Shown here in pieces: positions 1 through 6,239 of a DNA stretch of 7,112 bases. Position numbers and translations under genes: made by a program. Below the pieces are notes generated by a model. The model was not told the origin of the DNA, did no database searches, and was given only the letters and a program-made list of their open reading frames with translations. Each line of letters opens with the position of its first letter. Within the stretch, counting starts at the first letter, position 1. This DNA comes from Sphingobacterium thalpophilum (GTDB taxonomy: Bacteria; Bacteroidota; Bacteroidia; Flavobacteriales; Flavobacteriaceae). The stretch is from contig CALQBR020000065.1 in assembly GCA_943328865.2 (NCBI GenBank), positions 1 through 7,112 of the forward strand, given 5' to 3'.

Positions 1-304
1 CCCTGATATTACCATGATCATCTACATTGTAGCCATCAAAATAACCGCCTGCTTCTGATCTAGCACCACCTCCAGGAACCTCAGTAATGTTAAACATTGC
101 TACCAACTTCGGATCTATGGCTTTAATGGAAATGTTTAAGATATCGTTGGGCTGAACTCTATATGGATTTGATTCTACCTGACTAATAAACATACCCTCA
201 TCTTTCATGTCCTTTTTTTGAAGGTAAATAATATCCTTTGTAGGTACGCAAGCCGTAAATACAAGACCCACCAATATCAAAAAGGACAAAGTGATTTTAC
301 TCAT
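1..304 (-). CDS. Polysaccharide export outer-membrane lipoprotein (Wza-like), N-terminal part
   Basis: This is the first 101 codons of a gene that runs off the left edge. The product begins MSKITLSFLILVGLVFTAC, a lipoprotein signal peptide with a lipobox ending at Cys19 (FTAC), so the mature protein should be lipid-anchored at the outer membrane. From about residue 48 comes YRVQPNDILNISI, the typical opening of the polysaccharide biosynthesis/export (Poly_export, Wza/GfcE) domain, then a Gly-rich segment (VPGGGARSEAGGYFDGY). Family members form the periplasm-to-surface channel for capsule or exopolysaccharide, usually with a tyrosine-kinase chain-length regulator encoded just downstream, which here would lie outside the window. 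The ATG at 302-304 is chosen because it gives a complete signal peptide and sits about 24 bases after a promoter-like -7 element. The family call is firm from the start domain alone; the exported polymer is unknown. Confidence 0.88.
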   Translation of the reverse strand, partial: MSKITLSFLILVGLVFTACVPTKDIIYLQKKDMKDEGMFISQVESNPYRVQPNDILNISIKAIDPKLVAMFNITEVPGGGARSEAGGYFDGYNVDDHGNIR

Positions 305-328
305 TAGTTTATTACATTTTTTAGCTTG

Positions 329-360
329 CAAATATAGTTTTTAGTTTATAATTACGAAAC
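329..360 (-). promoter_or_regulatory. Putative Bacteroidota-type promoter for the polysaccharide export gene
   Basis: On the minus strand TATATTTG (329-336) matches the Bacteroidota -7 consensus TAnnTTTG. About 19-20 bases upstream is TTTC (356-359), one base off the -33 TTTG box. Transcription would start near 325, giving a leader of about 20 bases. The -33 region lies inside a repeated GTAATTA motif (two copies 14 bases apart), which might be an operator or may just reflect AT-richness. Confidence 0.5.
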
Positions 361-382
361 ACTAATTACAATATAAATGATC

Positions 383-1003
383 TTAATTTATTTTAAATGC
401 ATTATCAAAAGGGATCCGTTGCAAAATACTACGCCCTAGTGTTACCTCATCAGCATACTCCAATTCATCACCCACAGAAATACCACGGGCAATGGTAGTA
501 GTAGTAATATCATAGGACTTAATTTGCTTATACATATAAAAATTAGTGGTATCACCTTCCATTGTTGAGCTCAAGGCAAAAATAACCTCCAATACATTTC
601 CTGATTTTACTTTCTCAATTAATGACGCAATTTTCAATTGGCTAGGTCCAATACCTTCAATAGGAGAAATCTTACCTCCCAAAACATGATAAATTCCCTT
701 AAACTGCCCTGTATTTTCAATAGCCATCACATCACGAACATCCTCAACTACTAGGACAATACGATGATCTCTATTTGGATTATCACAAATATCGCATCGT
801 AAGGAATCTGAGATATTATGACAACATTCACAAAACTGAATTTCGCTACGCATTTGAAGAAGCGCATGCGACAAAAACTCTACTTGTTCTCTAGGTTGTT
901 TCAATAAGTGCAATACCAGCCTTAGAGCAGTTCGCTTACCAATTCCAGGTAATTGCGACATCTCGTTAACTGCTTTTTCTAAAAGTTTTGATGAGAATTC
1001 CAT
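383..1003 (-). CDS. recR: Recombination mediator protein RecR
   Basis: The product is 206 residues, close to E. coli RecR (201). RecR works in the cytoplasm with RecO (and RecF) to load RecA on single-stranded gaps during recombinational repair. The N-terminal helix-hairpin-helix is visible as [12 protein letters not shown] (18-29). A four-cysteine zinc finger follows with Cys58, Cys61, Cys70 and Cys73 (CECC...CDIC). The Toprim domain begins around residue 81 ([15 protein letters not shown]) and continues through [18 protein letters not shown]. The C-terminal signature [19 protein letters not shown] is intact. The start at 1001-1003 is the family start; the next Met (residue 15) would remove the first helix. 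A TATATTTG element lies only four bases upstream of the ATG, so the transcript may be nearly leaderless. The gene stands alone, 78 bases before the export lipoprotein gene, and nothing suggests a functional link to it. Confidence 0.98.
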   Translation of the reverse strand: MEFSSKLLEKAVNEMSQLPGIGKRTALRLVLHLLKQPREQVEFLSHALLQMRSEIQFCECCHNISDSLRCDICDNPNRDHRIVLVVEDVRDVMAIENTGQFKGIYHVLGGKISPIEGIGPSQLKIASLIEKVKSGNVLEVIFALSSTMEGDTTNFYMYKQIKSYDITTTTIARGISVGDELEYADEVTLGRSILQRIPFDNAFKIN

Positions 1004-1007
1004 TTTA

Positions 1008-1015
1008 CAAATATA
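1008..1015 (-). promoter_or_regulatory. Possible -7 promoter element abutting the recR start
   Basis: The minus strand reads TATATTTG, a full match to TAnnTTTG, with four bases (TAAA) between it and the recR ATG. A weak -33 candidate (TTTAA, 1036-1040) sits about 20 bases upstream. If used, transcription would begin at or one base before the start codon. The match may be chance in AT-rich DNA. Confidence 0.35.
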
Positions 1016-1202
1016 GGAAATTCATTTGCTATTAATTAAAGTCTATAATATTTCAAAAACTGTAATTATTTGCAAAAAAAAACATCTTAAAAATAATGTA
1101 AACTAGGTGGGTGAAAAAAATATCGATTTAAAAATAATTACAATAGTGTCTATTTTAGAATAAAAAAACTACTAAATTATTAAAAATTTAAATTAAAAAT
1201 AG

Positions 1203-2390
1203 CTATAAAACCCTATTGATTTTAATAAAATTATTTTTGTAATAATTCTCCTTAGTCGAAGATATTATAACCCCATTTTGAACAGAAGCATGAATGAATT
1301 TAATTTCGTCATCACAAACTTCAACTACCATACCAACATGGTTAATTTGTCCACTACCATTGGTTTTAAAGAAAATTAAATCGCCTTTTTTAGCTTCTTC
1401 AGAATCAATTTTAACACCATAACTGGATTGCTCAAAAGAAGATCTTGGCAATTTAATATCAAACGCATCAAAGGTAGTATATATCAATCCAGAACAATCA
1501 AAACCTAATTTTGAAGTTCCTCCGAAATAGTAACGTGTGCCTATTTTTTGGGATGCTGTTCTTACTAATTGTTCTGCCAAATGATGATTAAAAAAAATAT
1601 CTTTTGAAATTTTATCACTTTTAGCTAAACCTTTGGTTTCATTATTTATTACAGCTAATTCATTTTTACTAAAAGGATTTGATTTGCAAATTTTTAATTT
1701 AAAGCCTGCAGGAAGCACATTTACAACATCCGGATTTAGCTTTTCCAATTCCTCTATAGTTATTCCATATTGTTTGGCTAATGAATATTTAGACTCCTTT
1801 GGCATAACTTCATGAAAAACAAAGCCTTCATCTTGATATTCGATAGTTTTTTCTTGACACAAATTCGATTTATCATTATTCTTCAAAGACTTTGGCTCTG
1901 TTAAAATAGACATTTTAGACATCGAAAGTTCCTTTTTGAAAGATCCCGAAACTAATGAACTAGAGAGTTCAGATCCCTTTCCAAGCAGGACTATTTTTTG
2001 CCCCGTTTTCAATACTTGTGATTCTAAAATTGGATTTGAATGATTGATCTCTTTTACAGTAACACCATATTGCCTTGATATACTATAAACCGTTTCCTTT
2101 GGAAGAACTTCGTGGATGATTGCAGAAAAATTCTTTGACGTATTAATTACATCGTCATTTTTTTCAGAAGAAACTATGGGAATTAATAAAACTGAATTCA
2201 GTTTCAATACTTTATTGGCTTCCGGATTAATTTTATAAATATCAGCTGGAGCAACATTGTAATCTTTAGCAATCTTGGTAATCGTTTCTCCTTTAATAAT
2301 TAGGTGCTTGATTTGTATTTCCTGAGAAAAAACAGCATTACTATTGCAGAAAAAAATTAATGCTAATATTAGTATTATTTTTTTAATCAT
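1203..2390 (-). CDS. Secreted LysM-NlpC/P60 peptidoglycan hydrolase (C40 peptidase)
   Basis: The product is 395 residues from the ATG at 2388-2390. It starts MIKKIILILALIFF, a signal peptide likely cleaved after about residue 22 (VFS-QE), so it acts in the periplasm or outside the cell. Three LysM peptidoglycan-binding domains follow at about 28-73, 92-137 and 192-235, each with the pattern HEV.PKE..YSIA.QYG.....L..NP. The C-terminal NlpC/P60 domain (about 271-395) carries the nucleophile Cys299 in GFDCSGL, His351 in INHVGMV and a third polar residue, probably His367 in IHAS. Such enzymes cut peptide stems of peptidoglycan, usually the gamma-D-Glu-diaminopimelate bond, in wall remodelling or daughter-cell separation. 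The frame is open to an ATG at 2414, but that adds MASPNRNN before the signal peptide and lies upstream of the AGGA site, so I reject it. Its neighbours do not refine its role. Confidence 0.93.
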   Translation of the reverse strand: MIKKIILILALIFFCNSNAVFSQEIQIKHLIIKGETITKIAKDYNVAPADIYKINPEANKVLKLNSVLLIPIVSSEKNDDVINTSKNFSAIIHEVLPKETVYSISRQYGVTVKEINHSNPILESQVLKTGQKIVLLGKGSELSSSLVSGSFKKELSMSKMSILTEPKSLKNNDKSNLCQEKTIEYQDEGFVFHEVMPKESKYSLAKQYGITIEELEKLNPDVVNVLPAGFKLKICKSNPFSKNELAVINNETKGLAKSDKISKDIFFNHHLAEQLVRTASQKIGTRYYFGGTSKLGFDCSGLIYTTFDAFDIKLPRSSFEQSSYGVKIDSEEAKKGDLIFFKTNGSGQINHVGMVVEVCDDEIKFIHASVQNGVIISSTKENYYKNNFIKINRVL

Positions 2391-2395
2391 ATTAT

Positions 2396-2400
2396 TCCTA
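2396..2400 (-). promoter_or_regulatory. Shine-Dalgarno-like site deciding the start of the LysM-NlpC/P60 gene
   Basis: The minus strand reads TAGGA, then five bases, then ATG at 2390. This supports the inner ATG over the in-frame ATG at 2414. Shine-Dalgarno sites are sparse in this phylum, so the weight is moderate. Confidence 0.5.
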
Positions 2401-2524
2401 TTTGGTGACGCCAAGTAAATGTATACTTACTCTTGACATCATCATTATATGTATTTATCGCGACAACTTATTCAAAAATAAATTTATGTGCTTTGTAAAT
2501 ATCTAATTCAATAACTCAAAAGTG

Positions 2525-2555
2525 CAAATTTATACTTTAAAAAACTACAACACAA
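2525..2555 (-). promoter_or_regulatory. Putative promoter of the LysM-NlpC/P60 gene
   Basis: The minus strand has TAAATTTG (2525-2532), matching the -7 consensus TAnnTTTG, and TTG (2553-2555) exactly 20 bases upstream, a good -33/-7 pair. A second TTG is at 2548-2550. Transcription would start near 2521, leaving a leader of about 130 bases before the ATG at 2390. No known riboswitch fold was recognised in that leader. This is the best promoter match in the window. Confidence 0.55.
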
Positions 2556-2703
2556 CTTTTTATCGACTATTTTTACATCTACCCCTTAAAAAACAAGTCA
2601 TTAGCATTTTAAAATTAGCTCTGATTAAAAATATTTCGGATAGAATTCATAAAAAAAGTTCTTTTATCTCAAACTTGTGATCCATATAACCTGTTAATAT
2701 TAG
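2556..2703. other. AT-rich spacer with no recognised gene
   Basis: Between the hydrolase promoter and the relict aconitase terminator I see no coding pattern on either strand, no RNA gene and no strong inverted repeat. A minus-strand ATG near 2680 opens only a dozen codons (starting MDHKFEIKE) and is not supported as a gene. Confidence 0.5.
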
Positions 2704-2741
2704 AAAAAGAAAAAAAAGCGCACTTTAATTAAGTGTACTTT
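2704..2741 (-). terminator. Relict intrinsic terminator of the dead aconitase gene
   Basis: On the minus strand AAAGTACACTT (2731-2741) and AAGTGCGCTTT (2715-2725) pair over 11 positions with one mismatch and one G-U pair around a five-base loop. A long U-rich tail (seven T, one C, five T) follows. The hairpin overlaps the stop codon of the aconitase pseudogene, the expected place for its terminator. It may still stop read-through toward the LysM-NlpC/P60 gene. Confidence 0.6.
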
Positions 2742-3129
2742 AAAATTTAAGATTATAATTGAACTTCGCTTTCCCAGCCACAATTAAACTTAAGGCTGAA
2801 CCAGCTACAAACTAACCCATTTAACCTTCATTGTAAGTATGATTAGCAATAATAATATCTTTAGAACCATTCTTCATGAAGAAACTCTTAAGTCAATGAC
2901 TTACCAGGTGTAAAATCCACTAAATCTATAAGATCAATACTATCCACATCTTAGATTCTATAATAATCGGCTTCATTGGCAAAAGTCAAAACTAACATCA
3001 CTTGTTCTTTATATTCGTTTCATGTGTACGCGTGAATGATTTTACCAGTACTACTTTAACCCCTAAGAAGCGATAATCCATTGCTGCGTGTACCTTTGAA
3101 AGTGGAATTGGGATTAATAGGACTACCTT
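2740..3129 (-). pseudogene. acn: C-terminal remnant of a mitochondrial-type (AcnA-like) aconitate hydratase
   Basis: No frame is open here, but reading across frames gives the conserved end of a mitochondrial-type aconitase. From 3090 the text is [19 protein letters not shown] then [11 protein letters not shown], matching the family's SSREHAA...PRxLGG..VIVKSFARIHETNLKKQG. A one-base loss near 3005 shifts the frame, which goes on MLVLTFANEADYYRI, stop (2951-2953), DVDSIDLIDLVDFTPGKSLT, stop (2888-2890), EFLHE. An extra base near 2872 restores KNGSKDIIIANHTYNEG, stop (2821-2823), MG, stop (2812-2814), FVAGSALSLIVAGK, ending at TAA 2740-2742. The family end NHTFNExQIEWFxAGSALN is clear, and several stops sit where Gln, Leu or Trp codons are expected. 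Weaker similarity (KVV) extends to about 3129. Only about 130 of roughly 750 codons remain; the active-site and iron-sulfur regions are gone, so it cannot be functional. AcnB has no such C-terminus, so this is not a duplicate of the neighbouring gene. Confidence 0.9.
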
Positions 3130-3170
3130 TACTATATACTAGTTTACAAAAAATAAAATAAATAAAAACA

Positions 3171-3199
3171 AAAGAGCCTAAGTAAAACTTAGGCTCTTT
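3171..3199 (-). terminator. Intrinsic terminator of acnB
   Basis: A perfect 12-base inverted repeat (AAAGAGCCTAAG at 3171-3182 and CTTAGGCTCTTT at 3188-3199) encloses a five-base loop. On the minus strand a T-rich stretch follows immediately. It begins 22 bases after the acnB stop. The opposite side is less T-rich, so the minus-strand direction is favoured. Confidence 0.9.
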
Positions 3200-3221
3200 A
3201 TTTCAATAGTATAATTTTGGA

Positions 3222-5993
3222 CTATCCAACCAACAATTTGTGAGATGGAGCAAACTTGGTTAAGTTAATTCCTTCAACAGCTAGTTTGTATTCTTCGATT
3301 GATGGTGTTCTACCTAGAATTGTAGACAAAACAACTACAGGTGTTGAAGACAATAATGACTCTCCTTTTTTCTCCGTAGAATCTTCAACCACTCTTCCTT
3401 GGAACAAACGAGTAGAAGTTGCAATAACTGTATCTCCTTTAGAAGCTTTTTCTTGGTTCCCCATACAAAGGTTACAACCTGGACGCTCTAAATACAACAT
3501 ATTTTCGTACTCGGTACGAGCAATCGCTTTTGGCGCACTATCATCAAATTCAAACCCTGAATATCTTTGTAATACTTCCCAATCGCCTTCTGCTTTTAAT
3601 TCATCAACAATATTGTAAGTAGGAGGAGCTACCACTAATGGTGCTTTGAATGCTACTTTACCTTGTTGTTTTTCAACATTCTTAAGCATTTGCGCCAAGA
3701 TTTTCATATCGCCTTTATGCACCATACAAGAACCAATGAATCCTAAATCAACTTTTTTATCTCCACCGTAAAAAGAAAGTGGTCGAATCGTATCGTGTGT
3801 ATAGCGTTTAGAAACATCTTTGTTATTAACATCTGGATCAGCAATCATTGGCTCGTTTATAGCGTCCAAATCTACTTCAACTTCGGCATAATATTTAGCA
3901 TTAGCATCCGGTTTTAAGGCTGGTTTTTCGCCTGATCTAATTTCAGCAATTCTCTTATTTGCCTTATCAATTAGTCCTTGAAGCACACGGTTTTGGTTAT
4001 CCATGCCTTTATCAATCATAATTTGAATTCTTCCTTTTGCAATTTCTAACGACTCGATTAACGTTTCATCCTCAGAAATACAGATAGAAGCTTTGGCTTT
4101 CATCTCAGCAGTCCAGTCGGTAAATGTAAAGGCTTGGTCTGCAGTAAGTGTTCCTAAATGCACTTCAATAATTTTTCCTTGGAAAACGTTTTCTCCACCA
4201 AATTTATGTAGCATTTGCGCTTGAGTAGCATGAACCACATCGCGAAAATCCATATAACTTTTCATTTCCCCTTTGAAAGTTACTTTCACAGATTCAGGAA
4301 TTGGCATAGAAGCTTCTCCAGTAGCAAGAGCAAGAGCCACGGTACCAGAATCAGCTCCAAAAGCAACTCCTTTAGACATTCTGGTATGGGAATCCCCTCC
4401 AATAATAATAGCCCATTCGTCAATAGTAATGTCGTTAAGAACCTTGTGAATTACGTCGGTCATTGGGTGATACACCCCTTTTGGATCACGAGCGGTAATC
4501 AAACCAAAGTTATTCATAAAGCTCATTAATTTTGGGATATTCGCTTGTGCTTTTTTGTCCCAAACTGAAGCGGTATGGCAACCAGATTGGTATGCGCCGT
4601 CAACAATTGGAGAAATTACAGTTGCAGCCATTGCCTCTAATTCTTGTGCCGTCATCAATCCAGTGGTATCTTGAGAACCAACGATATTTACGGTTACACG
4701 AACGTCAGAACCTGCGTGTAATGCTTTTTTAGAAATGGTTCCAACCGCATTTCTGTTGAATATTTTTTCAACAGCAGTTAGTCCATGATTGTCATTTGAA
4801 ATTTCTTTAGACGGAGCATAAACAAGCGGCGCATCAATTCCTAGCGTTTTTGCCGCAAATGTTTGAATTTTTTTACCAAAAACAATAGCATACGATCCAC
4901 CTGCTTTGATGAATTCCATTTTTTGAGGCGTAAATGCTTTTGAAATGTCAATTAATTCTTGATCTCCGTTGTATAATCTTTTTGTTTTGGTATTGATTGT
5001 TAATACGGTTCCCGTAGCAACAGAATAGACCTCTTCTAAAATTGGATCACCACTTTCATTGCGCACTAATTCACCATTAGCATCTGTCTTTTTTACCCAG
5101 TTTTTCAAATCTAAACCAATACCTCCTGTTACATCAACTGTAGTAAGGAAAATTGGTGAAATTCCGTTTGTTCCAGCAACAATAGGAGCAAAGTTTACGA
5201 AAGGCACATAAGGACTTGCTTGTTGACCGGTCCAAAGCGCCACGTTGTTCACCCCCGACATACGAGATGAACCCACACCCATGGTACCCCTTTCAGCAAT
5301 TAGCATTACTCGTTTATCAGGATGTTGTGCTTGCAAAGCTTTAATTTCTTCTTGCGCTTGTGGCGTAATCATACATTTTCCGTGTAATTCACGGTCAGAA
5401 CGCGAGTGCGCTTGATTACCAGGAGAAAGTAAATCGGTAGAAATATCTCCTTCGCCTGCGATATAAGTAACTACTTTAATTTCTTCAGCTATTTCTGGAA
5501 GTTTGGTAAAAAATTCTGCCTTAGCATAGCTTTCTAAAATTTCTTTTGCAACAGAATTTCCATTTTCAAAAGCGACTTTAATACGATCCATGTCTGCATC
5601 ATAAAGGTAAACTTGAGTTTTAAGTACATGAGCTGCCTCTTTAGCAATAGCTTCATTATTTCCTAAAGCCAAATCCAATAAAACCTCGATAGAAGGTCCC
5701 CCTTTCATATGCGACAGCAATTCAAAGGCAAAAGCAGGAGTAATTTCGTTTACTACTTCTTGAGCAAGAATAATGTCTTTTAAAAATTTAGCTTTGGCTC
5801 CGGCTGCCGGAGTTGTTCCTGGTAAAGTGTTGAAAATAAAAAAATGAAGACTATCTTTTCTATTTGAATTATTTAAGTCTTTTATTTGAATAATAATTTC
5901 ATTTAATAAATCTGCACTATCAATTGGCTTTGGATGTAATCCTTGCCCTTTTCTTTCTTCGATTTCTTTAATGTACTCATTGTAAAGATTCAT
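3222..5993 (-). CDS. acnB: Aconitate hydratase B (bifunctional aconitase / 2-methylisocitrate dehydratase)
   Basis: The product is 923 residues from the ATG at 5991-5993. It interconverts citrate and isocitrate through cis-aconitate in the TCA cycle, and AcnB enzymes often also dehydrate 2-methylisocitrate. The N-terminal HEAT-like domain begins LYNEYIKEIEERKGQGLHPKP. The swivel domain holds DLLSPGNQAHSRSDRELHGK and GVGSSRMSG (about 187-247). The catalytic part carries GCHTASVW (471-478) and GGDSHTRMSKG (532-542). The [4Fe-4S] ligands are Cys756 (GSCMVHKGD), Cys840 and Cys843 (GCNLCMGNQ), so all are present. The Cys756-Cys840 gap is 84 residues against 59 in E. coli AcnB, and the protein is longer than E. 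coli's 865. An upstream in-frame ATG at 6011 would add MASGTE; I prefer the inner Met because family proteins begin with this tyrosine-rich helix, but the outer start cannot be excluded. The gene has its own terminator and is probably monocistronic. Confidence 0.97.
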   Translation of the reverse strand: MNLYNEYIKEIEERKGQGLHPKPIDSADLLNEIIIQIKDLNNSNRKDSLHFFIFNTLPGTTPAAGAKAKFLKDIILAQEVVNEITPAFAFELLSHMKGGPSIEVLLDLALGNNEAIAKEAAHVLKTQVYLYDADMDRIKVAFENGNSVAKEILESYAKAEFFTKLPEIAEEIKVVTYIAGEGDISTDLLSPGNQAHSRSDRELHGKCMITPQAQEEIKALQAQHPDKRVMLIAERGTMGVGSSRMSGVNNVALWTGQQASPYVPFVNFAPIVAGTNGISPIFLTTVDVTGGIGLDLKNWVKKTDANGELVRNESGDPILEEVYSVATGTVLTINTKTKRLYNGDQELIDISKAFTPQKMEFIKAGGSYAIVFGKKIQTFAAKTLGIDAPLVYAPSKEISNDNHGLTAVEKIFNRNAVGTISKKALHAGSDVRVTVNIVGSQDTTGLMTAQELEAMAATVISPIVDGAYQSGCHTASVWDKKAQANIPKLMSFMNNFGLITARDPKGVYHPMTDVIHKVLNDITIDEWAIIIGGDSHTRMSKGVAFGADSGTVALALATGEASMPIPESVKVTFKGEMKSYMDFRDVVHATQAQMLHKFGGENVFQGKIIEVHLGTLTADQAFTFTDWTAEMKAKASICISEDETLIESLEIAKGRIQIMIDKGMDNQNRVLQGLIDKANKRIAEIRSGEKPALKPDANAKYYAEVEVDLDAINEPMIADPDVNNKDVSKRYTHDTIRPLSFYGGDKKVDLGFIGSCMVHKGDMKILAQMLKNVEKQQGKVAFKAPLVVAPPTYNIVDELKAEGDWEVLQRYSGFEFDDSAPKAIARTEYENMLYLERPGCNLCMGNQEKASKGDTVIATSTRLFQGRVVEDSTEKKGESLLSSTPVVVLSTILGRTPSIEEYKLAVEGINLTKFAPSHKLLVG

Positions 5994-6056
5994 TTCAGTA
6001 CCTGATGCCATATTATAAATAAGTTAATAAGTGTTGGTTTTCTTTTTAAATTTTCA

Positions 6057-6064
6057 CAAATTTA
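6057..6064 (-). promoter_or_regulatory. Possible -7 promoter element of acnB
   Basis: The minus strand reads TAAATTTG, a match to TAnnTTTG, about 63 bases upstream of the preferred acnB ATG. No clear TTG box lies about 20 bases further upstream (the region is TTTTTAAA). Transcription would start near 6053. It is tentative because such matches are common in AT-rich spacers. Confidence 0.35.
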
Positions 6065-6239
6065 ATTAATCTTAGTCAGATTTAAAAATTTTTAATAAAA
6101 AGCCTAATTAGAAGAATTATAATTTATAAAGATTCTATTTTGATAGAAATAATTTAACAAATACACGATTAAAGCTAATTAATTATGAAATTCACAATCT
6201 AAAGAAGCAATATTAATAATTCATAAAAAGGAATTGTTT

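Noticed and set aside
1016..1202. AT-rich spacer between recR and the LysM-NlpC/P60 gene with two TTAAAAATAAT copies
   Set aside because: The repeats are short and low-complexity, with no convincing hairpin, RNA gene or coding pattern.
1633..1815. A 60-codon plus-strand open frame inside the LysM-NlpC/P60 gene
   Set aside because: It is antisense to the LysM coding region and has no independent support.
2391..2414. Upstream start for the LysM-NlpC/P60 gene
   Set aside because: It adds a polar extension ahead of a standard signal peptide and precedes the AGGA site.
2473..2480. Second TAnnTTTG match (TATTTTTG) nearer the LysM-NlpC/P60 gene
   Set aside because: It has no TTG box at the right spacing and lies in AT-rich sequence; the upstream pair at 2525-2555 is better.
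3256..4732. Plus-strand open frames of 66-120 codons inside acnB
   Set aside because: They are antisense to a fully conserved gene, resemble no known family, and follow from the codon use of acnB.
6065..6239. Short AATTC/GAATT and TTATAA-type inverted repeats downstream of the acyltransferase gene
   Set aside because: The stems are about five bases and AT-rich, too weak to call a terminator or an RNA.
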